Part shown: in pieces, positions 23,100 through 34,700 of the stretch | Layout of the letters: each line of letters opens with the position of its first letter | How positions within the stretch are numbered: the first letter of the stretch is position 1 | Source: Leuctra nigra | Lineage: Eukaryota; Arthropoda; Insecta; Plecoptera; Leuctridae | Direction of reading: 5' to 3' | Assembly: GCA_934045905.1 (NCBI GenBank) | Contig: OW203768.1 | Span: 3,004,316 to 3,068,315, forward strand | DNA: 64,000 nucleotides | Notes under the pieces: model-generated | Seen by the model: the letters and a program-made list of their open reading frames with translations, nothing else | Told to the model about the DNA's origin: nothing | Databases searched by the model: none | Position numbers and translations under genes: made by a program

Positions 23100-24255
23100 A
23101 TACAAAAAGAAAGTACGCTTACCTTTGGATGAAAATTACGGACATCTCAGACACGATTACCCTAACAAATAAATTGTCCTTATTTTACCCAACATTTTTT
23201 TAATCGTGTTTCTTGTAACTTCAACTGTAATTCCAAGTTATCTTGATATCCTAGTTTTCAACTAGACCAAACAGCCACTTTCAAGACGCCATTCTTCTCC
23301 ACCTCCCACAAATCACGCGCACTGCAAATCCTCTCGATATCAACACCGACACATTGTCCCAATCTGCGTGTCTCCCGTCCTGCATTCCCGCCGGGGGACT
23401 AAACGTCTGACCCAGACTCCTTCCCGGGAATGATTTGCATCGCTTGGTTCCTTCCCGCCGTCTTGACATCGGGTAATTGCTTTATGTTCTGTAGTTGAGG
23501 GAATTCCAAGCGCGGAAGACAAACTTGCAGTCCCCGCAGCGAAGATTGAGCGCTTTGTCGCCGGCACTTGACTAAGTCGGACACAACATAAGACGGCAGT
23601 ACATCGTAATGTTGGTATCTGTACTTAAGGCCAATGCATATCACGTGACTTTATTTCTCTACATCCGATCAAAAGAAATAGTTACCTATGAGTACATACC
23701 TTACATCGTTCATGCTTAGTAATCCAAGGTGATTTATGAAGTAAATTCACTGCATACTGGAGCTTATCAATATTTGCAGTCAATAATATTTATTTTTGCA
23801 GTGGTTTAAGAATAAAATAAATGAAAATCGTGTGTATCCGTACGCGTTTGAAAGCTGTCAAAACCAAGTGCTGTTATTTTAAATATTACATTCATAATAG
23901 TGGATATAATTAATATCTCAACATTTCGTTGGAAAGATGAAGAAAGAGCGCATGTTTTGTTGGCAAAATTGTGTCAGGTTTGTGATGTATATGTGCCCTT
24001 TTATTAGATTAAAGTTTGCTGTTCTTGGCAACTCATAGGATTTCCTTAAACTTCAGGTCTTGATTTGAGAATATTTAGGTGCAAGGAAGTAAAATCATCT
24101 AATAAGTTATTTTCGCAGTTCTTTTCTGCGTAGATTAATTCCAACAGATGTGTCCTAACTTATCTGATGAGTGATAAGTATTTGCTAAACTGAACCCTTT
24201 CAAATGAAAATGTGTAGCTTTTTGGTTGAAAAGTCACGTGATATGCAGCCACCTT
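23100..24255. other. Noncoding stretch, no feature recognised
   Basis: AT-rich sequence with a slightly GC-richer patch at 23290-23600. The ORFs there overlap one another on the minus strand and carry no recognisable domain. Confidence 0.5.
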
Positions 24256-24257
24256 AA

Positions 24258-24640
24258 GAGGTAAACGGAAGCGAACGGGAATCGTACGGTTCGTCAGAGC
24301 GTTTTTTTTGACATTTTGTCCTCCCACTAAATAATTTTAAAAAATCAGATAGTAACGACCCATAACAGCCTAATAGACTAAATAATGTCACACACTGAAG
24401 TACATTATGACTTCTGTTACGACCTCAAAGTGTTAAATACGATATTTTTGGTAAAATAATCGTATTTAACACTTTGAAGTCGTACCAAGTGTCATAAAGT
24501 ACTCCAGTCTGTGGCAATATTTAGTATATTAATCTGTTATGGGTCGTTACTGTCTGATTTTTTAAAATTTTATCACCGTAAAAAGAAATTTAAAAAAATC
24601 GCTTTGACGAACCGTGCTTTTCCCGTTCGCTTACGCAGGC
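24258..24640. mobile_element. Large foldback element, family E (~380 bp)
   Basis: Two arms of about 190 bp mirror each other around 24450. The left arm contains GTAAACGGAAGCGAACGGGA, CGGTTCGTCA, TTTTAAAAAATCAGA, AGTAACGACCCATAACAG and CTCAAAGTGTTAAATACGAT. The right arm carries the complements in reverse order, ending TCCCGTTCGCTTACGC. Related partial copies are at 15905-16140 and 63690-63885. No ORF. A foldback or MITE of unassigned superfamily. Confidence 0.75.
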
Positions 24641-24861
24641 ATTCGTAGATAATATTTCCTTGATATCGCTATAACTTTTGAGCCATTCAAGTTATGAAGA
24701 ATGTGAAAAATATTTAGCATTGCTAATTTGAGTCGATCGTAGCAATATTAACACCATCCTAAAGGCAATATTTGTGCCCAAACTCTGAAATGGCTCTATT
24801 TTTTTCGGATATTTCACCAGTTTGGGCACACAATTGCATAAGATAGTGTTTATATTACTAA

Positions 24862-24977
24862 GGCTGCATTTCACCAAGATTCTAAACCCGGTTTAGAGTC
24901 GGTAAACCTGGTTTAGGGACCTCTAAACCAGGTTTACCGCCTCTAACCCGGGTTTAGAATCTTGGTGAAATGCAGCC
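24862..24977. mobile_element. Harbinger-type palindromic MITE (116 bp) with TAA duplications
   Basis: A nearly perfect palindrome with no real loop. Each end reads GGCTGCATTTCACCAAGATT inward, followed by CTAAACCCGG, and the arms differ at only a few positions. It is flanked by TAA on both sides (24859-24861 and 24978-24980), the 3-bp target preferred by PIF/Harbinger elements. No coding capacity. The arms repeat the motif TAAACC(C/T)GGTTTA, so the RNA would form a very stable hairpin. Confidence 0.85.
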
Positions 24978-24999
24978 TAAGATCAGCTAAATAACTCTC

Positions 25000-27160
25000 T
25001 GGTTGCTTTTCTAATTATTTTTAACATTTTTCTTAAATTAATTAGTTTAAAAGTAATGACGATATTTCGGAAATTTTATATCCCACATTTAACATCGTGC
25101 GAGACTTCGAAATTCATGTACTAGTTCATATAGCATAACAGCTGCACCACACTTAATTAAACGCATCCTTTTTCTGATAATCGAACTTGAAATTACACGA
25201 AGGTCGTTGATCTTTCTACGGACATTCCACGGAAGCTTTGGTTGCTATGTAGGTAAATTAACATAGCAACCAAAACTATTAAATGTTCATCAAATTTCAA
25301 ACTATGAAGTACTCCGTTGAACCACGAGCCTAATCTTGCTAGAAATCAAAACGAACAAAAACAAGATAGAAATGAAGATTTTTGTGTCTTCCGTTACTTC
25401 GTTTGACATAGAGTGTCATAAGTTTTGAATGGAGACGCTCGCTTCGCTCTATGTCTCAGTTGTGGAATGAATAGTTGCTTTCTGTAAACTGACTGAATGA
25501 AGGTAATAATATTAATATTTTCCGTGCTAAAGTATATGAAAAGGTTTACAGATGTCATCAAACGTCATAAAGTAGAGAGCTTTTGTTGTTTGCCATCAAT
25601 TAACTTAGCACTCTCATGATTGGCTCACTTGAGGCATTGTTACAGCGGACGTAAAGTACACAGTGGTACATCAGGGGTAGCAAAGAAATCACTGATATTT
25701 GGGTCAGTCAATATCTGGACATTCGCCGATCAATTGACCTCTTTACGACCTACTGGTGAGGGGGGGGGGGGGCACAGATGATGGAATCATTTCGATATTA
25801 CTAACTGTTGCATAAAAGAAGACATTTTTTAAACTTATTAGGAGTCTATTTTCTATTTGTATTTCTTGTTTAGTGATTCCCACTTATTGTATTTAACGAT
25901 TTTGTGACTAGAGTCTAAATACTTGTTTATGTTTATAATTTAGTCACCATTTTGTATCTTGGCAGGGCTAAGTTGTGTTATAAATTCTGATTCAGATCTT
26001 TAAAAAAATTATAATTATATATAAACAATTAGCAATGGCGACGAAATCATGAAAAAGTTTAGCATCACAGAATGCGATGATCAAAAGGACATCATTAAAT
26101 TACAATTATATAATATTCTGCTGCATTCTAACGCTTAAAATACTCAGTCTTATAATTAATAACTCGTACAATGTCTGTGTTAGGGGCAATTCTAGAACGA
26201 AAACGTCTAGATCAGGTGCAATTGACGACATACCTCCACGCCTTGCTCCACACAGTGACAAGCCCCCCGGCGCCCCACAAACTGCACAACTGCACACGGT
26301 ACGATGCACATGCACATTATTGCACTTGTCAAAGAACATACCTCGCAAGCGAACATTCAATTGGAACACCAGATGCATAGTCAAGTACAATCGTATTGAG
26401 AGCAACTGAATTACTAACATTCGTAGCAAACACCAGACCCAAAGCAAATCACATTTGAAGGAAATTAAGCTTATAACTATTTGAATTTTTAGGGTAGCGG
26501 TTACCTCGTAAAATTTCAAAATATGAAATATTGCGGCCGTTTTTAATTCTCCAGAGAAGACACGTTTGGCTTCAAATTTAGATGAATATTTAAAAAATGA
26601 TCTGCCAACTGTTTTGATTCACTAATATTTCGTCAAGTGTTATTAATTAATATTCCACCCGCAAAAGAGCAACATCAAGACCGCAACAAGAGCGCTCTTG
26701 TGATATATTGTGCGAATTGTGCAACTGCAATCGTGCTAATAGTGACTGCTCGTTGCGCGCACGCCAGCGTGTCCCTAGACAGCCCCTGGAGAGTCGGGCT
26801 AAGTGCATCATGTGCAGCTTTAGCTCGTACTCTCTTAGATTACATCAAACCATCAGTCATTGAATCATAAGTTCAGAGAAACATCGTGCGCTGGCGTGGG
26901 ATTGGTTAATCAACAATTCTGAAAATAGTACGTTAATCTGTTGGTCTGACAAAATGTATACGAAAGATATATTATTATAATAACTGTGGGCTCACGCTTC
27001 TCCCATAATATCTTAGATTTTTACATGAATTGGGTAAACAAAATAAGCAATAAAGATCTTTCTATACTTACAACGGAATCAAAGGGAATTGCCAATTGGC
27101 ACTTAGTCATATCTGCATACTTCATATTCCCCTGCAAACTACTTTGAACAACTCTCCTCG
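25000..27160. other. Noncoding stretch with short repeats
   Basis: It contains a small inverted repeat (TGGTTGCTATGT at 25239-25250 and its complement near 25263-25275), the dispersed block shared with 2190-2345 (about 25370-25450) and a 13-G run at 25760-25772. Overlapping ORFs at 26077-26519 have no recognisable domain. No gene supported. Confidence 0.5.
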
Positions 27161-27173
27161 ACATTCCACCTAG

Positions 27174-27203
27174 TTTGTATTTGTATTTGTATTTGTATTT
27201 GTC
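27174..27203 (+). repeat. Microsatellite (TTTGTA)n
   Basis: About five consecutive TTTGTA hexamers. Any reading frame through it gives a Tyr/Leu or Lys/Tyr repeat and is not a gene. Confidence 0.9.
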
Positions 27204-27921
27204 TACAGAACAATCCATGCATACAAGAAGAAGGAAGCGCGCACGAGACAATCAAGAAAAATACAGCGCATTTCCTTCTATTTGCCCCCAGAGACTTGGT
27301 TACATACGGAGACATAGTAAAATTATAGAACGGAAATTACTGAGTACAATCCTAGAACAGAGCGCAATGAAATTATTTCCGCGAAACAATCGCGAGCAAC
27401 TACTTAATAGAACTTCCTTAATCTATCCCGAGCACTTGGCAGTAGTCTTCAAAGACCAAAGCGGTTACCCTATCAGAAATAATACCGGTTCAACTACGAC
27501 CTACAGTTGACGGGTTTCGCTCCCGACAAGGGTCTTAAACACGGAGAGCCGTTCAAATTAAAGGTTTGTACCTACTCCGTGGAAATTTCCCTTCAAACAA
27601 AGCAAATTAGGGGGAATGACAAGACCGACGAAGGCAGCGCCTAGTTGCCACTACTCAGTGCGGTTAGTTCACGGGAGAAGCTCTCGTAATTGCCTTCCAG
27701 TGCAAGCAATTCCCTCGGGATTCCGTCCCGGGATGGGGAGGGGGGTTTAGTTAATACGTCACAGGGTCTCGAATTCATAAACAAGGCCCTTTGTCTGACT
27801 GCGATGACGAGTTGCAGACGTCTCTGAATCTCCGGTGGCGGAGTAATTAGAACAGTTTAACTCGATGTGGTGAGGCGGTGGAGGAACAGTTATTGCAGCG
27901 ATGATAGGCGCGAGCTTTAAG

Positions 27922-29030
27922 CGGAGAGCAGAGTCAAGACTCATGGCGCGATATCTGTTTATGTGTGAGTCCTTCGCATTACATAAGAGTTAAGTCAAGA
28001 CTTATGGCTCGATATCTGTTTATGTGTGAGTTATTCGCATTACATAAGAGAGCCGAGTCAAGACTCATGGCGCGATATCTGTTTATGTGTGAGTCCTTCG
28101 CATTACATAAGAGTTAAGTCAAGACTTATGGCTCGATATCTGTTATGTGTGAGTTATTCGCATTACATAAGAGTTAAGTCAAGACTTATGGCTCGATATC
28201 TGTTTATGTGTGAGTTATTCGCATTACATGAGAGTTAAGTCAAGACTTATGGCTCGATATCTGTTTATGTGTGAGTTCTTCGCATTACATAAGAGTTAAG
28301 TCAAGACTTATGGCTCGATATCTGTTTATGTGTGAGTTATTCGCATTACATAAGAGTTAAGTCAAGACTTATGGCTCGATATCTGTTATGTGTGAGTTAT
28401 TCGCATTACATAAGAGTTAAGTCAAGACTTATGGCTCGATATCTGTTATGTGTGAGTTATTCGCATTACATAAGAGTTAAGTCAAGACTTATGGCTCGAT
28501 ATCTGTTTATGTGTGGGTTATTCACATTACATAAGAGAGCGGAGTCAAGACTCATGGCTCGATATCTGTTCATGTGTGAGTCCTTCGCATTACATAAGAG
28601 TTAAGTCAAGACTTATGGCTCGATATCTGTTATGTGTGAGTTATTCGCATTACATAAGAGTTAAGTCAAGACTTATGGCTCGATATCTGTTTATGTGTGA
28701 GTTCTTCGCATTACATAAGAGAGCGGAGTCAAGACTTATGGCTCGATAACTGTTCATGTGTGAGTTATTCGCATTACATAAGAGTTAAGTCAAGACTTAT
28801 GGCTCGATATCTGTTATGTGTGAGTTATTCGCATTACATAAGAGTTAAGTCAAGACTTATGGCTCGATATCTGTTTATGTGTGAGTTCTTCGCATTACAT
28901 AAGAGAGCGGAGTCAAGACTTATGGCTCGATAACTGTTCATGTGTGAGTTATTCGCATTACATAAGAGAGTTAAGTCAAACTTATGGCTCGATATCTGTT
29001 CATGTGTGAGTTATTCGCATTACATGTTAA
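27922..29030 (+). repeat. Minisatellite, ~61-bp unit, about 18 copies, with higher-order units
   Basis: The core CGCATTACAT recurs 18 times, once every 60-62 bp, from about 27975 to 29025. Two unit types exist. Type A carries GTTAAGTCAAGACTTATGGC and TCGATATCTGTT(T)ATGTG. Type B carries GAGCGGAGTCAAGACT and a C-to-T varied centre. Between about 28510 and 28990 they alternate B-A-A, giving a higher-order repeat of about 184 bp seen nearly three times. Unit length is not a multiple of three in all copies, and the ORFs across it are artefacts. The array ends exactly where the family-A MITE at 29031 begins (CATTACAT then GTTAAGACGGCTG). Confidence 0.95.
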
Positions 29031-29340
29031 GACGGCTGAGCGTGATTAACATTTTTATCGATTTTTATCAATATCTTTTACGAATTACAAATTTTCAGAA
29101 CTGTTCAATGAAAGTTATTTCATGGTGTGGAATAGTGTATTAGAATTATTTTGTCCAACAGACATTTGGTGCCATATTTTACTAAGTTTCAGGCACCAAA
29201 CGTCTGTAGGACAAAATAAAACTAACACACCAATACAAACTATGAAATAACTTTCATTGAACAGTTGCAATAATAAATAATTACATTAGTACGAGATATT
29301 GATATAAAAATCTCTTCAAGGTCACGCTCACTACTCAGCC
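29031..29340. mobile_element. Palindromic MITE, family A (shortened copy)
   Basis: It begins TTAAGACGGCTGAGCGTGA at the end of the minisatellite and ends GGTCACGCTCACTACTCAGCC. The arms contain GAACTGTTCAATGAAAG / CTTTCATTGAACAGTT and the centre holds ACAGACATTTGGTGCC / GGCACCAAACGTCTGT. It is shorter than the ~392-bp copies and the right-hand TTAA is lost. Confidence 0.7.
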
Positions 29341-29792
29341 GACTGACATATCTGAAATAGAAGCTGTGGTCAAAATCTTCCATGCATTTCGGAAGTTCCC
29401 TCAGCTTTTTCCTCGTAATTAAAGTAAGATTTACATATTTTTGTGACGTTGTTAGAGCTGTCTTTTAAGAAGTACTTCGAGACCGACTGCAATTGTTTAC
29501 AGATGTTTCAACAGCGACGAAACTTCCAAGTCTCCAGGTTGAAAAGCGCTCAATTTACACTCCGGAAAACTTTTCAAAGCATGCATCACGATACCTGCAT
29601 TTTAACGCTGAAATGAAAGGCCATTATTTAAATGTTCAGTTTCTTTTACATAATTTATCCGCAGTTCTGCTGATTTCACTATTCCACAATGTGATTTACA
29701 GAGTATGGGGCATGTTTTAACAACTATGAATAAATATTATCCATCACTTTCCGACTATTGGCCGAGTTTCTCTAATCATCTCAGCCCGTTAA

Positions 29793-30209
29793 GTGGATAT
29801 TCCACTATGCAATTCAGGTTGGACAACTCAAATCTTCCAGATTCGAATTGTCCCAATTCAAATCTTGTTTTTGTGTCTCACTTTCATGGTTTGTGGTTAG
29901 TTTAGTTTTATGTTTTTGTCATAACAATCGTCCTAAACAGCAATTAACATTCAAATGTTCTGTTTATATTTTATCTTGATACATAACAATGATTAAACAT
30001 TACGAGGTTGTGTTCTCTGTTTTGATATTTGCTTTAATTCTTGTGTCCATTCATCCAACCATTCAATCCAACCAACCATTCATCCATGTCCATTCAACCA
30101 AGAATGGCCAAGATTTGGATTTTACTTGTCGTTCACACTAGCCAAATTGACCCAATTCAAGTCTACAGATTTCAATTGCCCAACTTGAATAGTATAGTGA
30201 AATACCCAC
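29793..30209. mobile_element. TTAA-flanked MITE, family F (417 bp, copy 1)
   Basis: It starts GTGGATATTCCACTATGCAA and ends with the inverse, TATAGTGAAATACCCAC. TTAA lies at both edges (29789-29792 and 30210-30213). Only the outer about 70 bp is inverted; the inside is not coding. A second copy at 36093-36507 has the same ends and similar interior (for example GTTTTATGTTTTT, AGCAATTA.CATTCAA, GTTGTGTTCTCT). Confidence 0.75.
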
Positions 30210-30213
30210 TTAA

Positions 30214-30825
30214 CAAAGTTTATCAATGAACGACGGCAATACTCCAGGTTGGATTTCCGAACAATTGATGTGACCAATCAATACATGCTATAATTAAACC
30301 TCGAATATTCGGGTGCATCACCATGAATTAGGCTGCAGTTGAACCCGCGTAGCGTAGCACGAAACAGATGTAGCTCGGCGGAAAACTCCACGGCCGTTTT
30401 AATTGATTCATTAACTAATTCAACCCGTAAACACGATTACTAATTAAACGTAAACGCTGTCAAACAATAATTGGGAACGTGTTGTTTCATATTGGGCCTT
30501 GTACATCGGTTTCCGCAGGTCGTTCCATTTGTTTTTATGGAATGAAAAGGGTCAAGTGGACTGTGTTTCAATGCACGAGGGGCGACATTGTATTTACTGG
30601 TACATTTTTAATTTCATTATCATGTATTTATCAATCGACTAATGGGCGACCTTTTTAAATACCGTTCACCCTTAAAACCGCTACATGACAAATAAAAAAA
30701 CACGGAAGTTTAACCAACTTGAAGGTTTATGTTATGAAAACTTGAAAACAAACTAAATTGAAAATCATGAAGTTTTTTTAGGGAGTAGATAAGAAACACC
30801 CGTAGGTTAAATAAGTATCCAACAA
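30214..30825. other. Noncoding stretch, no feature recognised
   Basis: AT-rich sequence without supported ORFs or repeats. It lies downstream (minus strand) of the possible secreted-protein gene. Confidence 0.4.
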
Positions 30826-31484
30826 ATTTATTTTCTTTTAAAAAATTGCGAGTTTCTCTCGTAACATTTTCCCGATTGAAAGTTGAACGATTTTCGGGTG
30901 GAAAAGCCCGCGGCGATTCCTCTTCTCTCTCTCCCGCGTATTATCTCAAGTTGTTGATCCAGAAGCCTCCGAATGAGACGACAATACTTCCCGCCACATC
31001 TCCCGGGACGCGGATCATAATCAGGATCCACAGCATCCAGATAGACGCCAAGGAACAAAGAATACCGTCTCGGTAGGCGTCTTGACGTTTAGACATGCCA
31101 TATTTTACAACTTACATCAAGACAAGAAGCGAGATCCATATTCTCGACATTCTTCGGGTCAAATTATCATGAATTTCTCTTCACGCGTCTACAACATTAC
31201 AGATGACAGGTGCGCTCTCAAAACATATTACAAACATTTGAAAAAGGTACTACAAAATATCGTCTAAAGCTGAATATTATCTCAGAAAAAAACATGGATT
31301 GGTATTCAAATATTAATATTTGAATGATAAATGATATTAATAAGAATAATGTATATTTGCCGTCCGGACGAAGTTTTAATTTTTAAAAGATTGGTAAAGT
31401 TGAAACTGGATTGAACGAAGCGAAGTTCTCACGCGTTTAGTCAAACCTCGACCTCCAGTAAAAGTGATGAAACTTTGTACTCAC

Positions 31485-31554
31485 CATCAGCCGCGACGTG
31501 TGAGCAGGCCAGACTCACTAGAAGGACCAAGATCCAGGCCATCTGTCTCTCCAT
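31485..31554 (-). CDS. First coding exon of a putative secreted protein (signal peptide)
   Basis: On the minus strand the ATG at 31554 sits in a strong start context (GTTGCCATGG). It opens a 23-codon run, MERQMAWILVLLVSLACSHV and three more residues, which has the n-region, hydrophobic core and small-residue cleavage site of a classical signal peptide. After one further base the exon ends at a near-perfect splice donor (GATG|GTGAGT, intron from 31484 down). A TATA box lies about 155 bp upstream. First exons holding just a signal peptide are common for insect neuropeptides, cuticle proteins and secreted enzymes. I cannot name the protein, because the next exons are not securely identified. One candidate terminal exon lies at about 30835-31085. 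Confidence 0.6.
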
Positions 31555-31707
31555 GGCAACCTAGAGATGCGAAGAAACCAAATGAGACACACTGACAGCC
31601 AATCAAACACCCTGATTCCAGCTCACATGACGCCTCGCAGCTTCCCGATGAGGTGATCTCTATTATTTACAAGCTCTGTATCCGGGGGCTCTTCTTTCAC
31701 TGCACTT

Positions 31708-31715
31708 TATTTATA
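31708..31715 (-). promoter_or_regulatory. Possible TATA box of the secreted-protein gene
   Basis: On the minus strand the sequence is TATAAATA, about 155 bp before the ATG at 31554. This would give a 5' UTR of about 125-130 nt. No strong initiator (TCAGT) is visible at the expected distance, so the assignment rests on position and match only. Confidence 0.4.
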
Positions 31716-31759
31716 CAGAACTGCAGCAGAAACCACTTGGAAAATATCTCCCTTCTATT

Positions 31760-34700
31760 TACACACAGATGAATGCTGGCTCCAGTTGGAAAACCCGACT
31801 CTACACTTCTCTTCTTTTCAACAAACTTGACCTAGGTCACACACTGCGAAGAACGAAGGTAAAAATTTTCACAATACTTTTCAGGACATCATCAAATATT
31901 TTAATGCGTCTTCTTTATTTTCCGCTACACTCGTTTTCGTGTCGGCTCGTTTATAATAACTTATATTTTATCACATTTAATACATTTAGGCCTATTTTGA
32001 TTTGGATAACGAGTTTCCTATGTAGGCCAATTTCATAAAGACGACAGAGAACTATTTCGAGTGCTAGAGGACATCACGCTGCTACTTGTGAACGACGGTG
32101 ATGATTTCTTACGATGATTCCAGTAATAATTTCTACGTGCCGGTTTTTCAAGAACGAACATCACCGAAGTGAGGCAAATCGAAAAATCTTCCGGTGACAG
32201 ATAATTGAGTAACACATTACTAACAATTCGAAAAAACACAACTATTTTGTAAGATGAACAAGTGAATTCACAACCAATTTATTCACAGCTGACGGAAATT
32301 ACACCTCGATTAAACTTGTGAGTGAACTTTATTGAAAAACGATATTAACAAAAACCACTTCGTCAAATCGTCAAACACATATTACAACGAGATTCACATA
32401 TTATTAACAACGTACAAAACGGACCCATTTAATATATATTTTAAAATCTCGACTATTTAAATAAAAAAGCACTGTTGTATGTTTCGACGTCGGTTCGAGG
32501 CGTCGGCAAGGCGGCGCCGGTGTTCGTTTGAGCGTCCCACACCTGCACCGGTCGACGCCGCACTGACGAGCCGACGCTCTCGACGCCGACGACGCGGACC
32601 TCTGACGGCGTCCAGGCGCAACTCCCGCCGCACAGGTGGCCGTCCCGACGCGTGTTTCATTAAAAAGCAACAATTGTGACGACGTCGGCTGGATGGATTG
32701 TCAATAGGCAGGGATTTTAGTCCCGAATCAAAGCTGGCGTCGGTTCAGGAAAAAGCACATTCTGATTGGTTCAAAGTTTTCAACGGGTATGAAAGTTGAA
32801 AAAATACGGAATGCTTGGAATTTTAGAAACTTTCTATTGCATTTTTGATTAATGTATTCATTTATTCTGTGCATTAATGGAGATGTATTGGAAATGTGAT
32901 TGACAATTATTACCGTGAAAATGTAACTAGTATTGACATGAACGTGTCTGAAGTCAGGGAAAATTGAGCTGTTCATAGGATTTATTAATTTGATTTGTCA
33001 CAAATAAAGAAAAAAAATATAATATAACGGTTCTGTCTAATCACAAAAAATCAAATGAAAGCTTTGCGCCACTGCTACATATTAATTTATATTTTTAGAA
33101 GAAGTTAGTATTTCCATAACAAGATTTTAATTTCGATTTCCAAAAAAAATAAAAAATGGGGAAAATAGCTCCGATCAAATAAAAAATTAAAATTTCGTCT
33201 TTTAACTGATCTAAATTACAATTAACAAAGTTCGATATTAAAATATTTTCAGGTTTAAAAATTAAAAAGTTGTACACCACTTTCTACCGATTTCCACTGT
33301 CTCACGAGTTCGCGTCCACTCTCCCAAATCATCCCCTTATGGCTTCCACTCAACCCGAGTCTCGCCATCACACCGTGTTCCCAACTCTGCGGACACAACA
33401 TTAATCGCCGCGGCATTAAAACAACCGCACACTCGACAAAGAAAATCATCGCTCCACGCAGAAAAGCCCGAAGTTAAAAGCTCCACAAACCGCTCTGTAA
33501 TCCGCGGCGGCCGTCTCAAGTTAGCAGCGATAAAGAAGATCCCCGCGTCCAACAATCACGTTGCCACATTCACACGCTAAGTGCTCATTAAGAGGGGGGG
33601 GGGGGGGTTACAACAGGATGACGTCATCAATTCCATTGCGCTATTTGTGTCTTGTTTGTAGGATGACTTGATGAAGTAGGGGGTGGAGAGTGATGAGATA
33701 TGATGATTTTAGTGGGATGAGAATAGAAATTCACATTAGGTGCGTAATAACCTAGTTCGTCATTTCAAGCAAGTAATTTAAATCCAAATAAAAAGCATTT
33801 CGTGTAAATAGAACAGCCCAGAATCTTAAGATGATTCTAGCGCTCGGTCGTTGGAGCAAATTGAGATACATAAAATGATCCATAACTCTGATAGGCTGTT
33901 CACATGATCTGTTAAACTGCATATTAGCTGTATTTTTTTATATTAACGTTGTGCCTTGTTAATTAAACGCCGGTTTTGAAACAAAACGGTAAAAAATTTG
34001 CTCAATCGCAAGCGATTGGAGGCCAAACTCGTGAACCAATAAATGTCAAATTTTAATAGCATGTTTTTCATTTAAAAAAAGTTGCAAAAAGTGTCTGAAA
34101 CAATTAGATCATGCTTTCACCACCTACACTAAATATACACCTAAACATTCATGAAGATCAGAAATGGCAGTTGATGAGAGTGTAAAGTTTTGTAGCCCAC
34201 AGTGTTGATTGGGTTATAACGCAGTGTGTATTCCTATACTGTCACGACAAGATATATTTAAATGTATTTTCCTGAAAAGTCTCACGATTCAGAATCAAAA
34301 CCCTTGACAAATAAGTAATATAAGTGAAACGTCGAAACTAATTTGTTTAAAGAAAAAGTTTGACTGTGATTTTTGACTAAAAGACTGACTTCTTTGGCGA
34401 CTCAAAGCAGCGTGGAAGAATATAATTAAATGCTCTCGACTCGGGCGAAATCCAAAAAGCATTTTTAATCTGCTCCAGCATCGCCCTCAAAACGGTAACT
34501 TTCCCGTCGCGAAGTTTCTCAACTGAGAAACTCCCTCACGACGACAAACTCAAGACTCGGTTTTTATTCAGAAAATTAGTTAATTATTTATTTATCGCGA
34601 CAAAGAAGGAGACCCCCCCCCCCCCCCGCCATGAGCCCACGCTGTTGAATTGACATTTTACAACCAAGCTGACGTTGATGTTGAGGTAATGATAATGTGG

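Noticed and set aside
27922..29030. CRISPR array
   Set aside because: Units are contiguous without unique spacers, the unit is about 61 bp, and the genome is eukaryotic.
28026..29143. Open frames through the minisatellite giving repeated MSYSHYIRVKSRLMARYL-type peptides
   Set aside because: They exist only because the 61-62 bp units happen to lack stops in some frames. Unit length varies and the frame is lost repeatedly, so there is no protein here.
32404..32679. Arginine-rich ORFs on both strands
   Set aside because: A CpG-rich patch lacks stops in several frames at once. Mutually overlapping frames on both strands point to composition.
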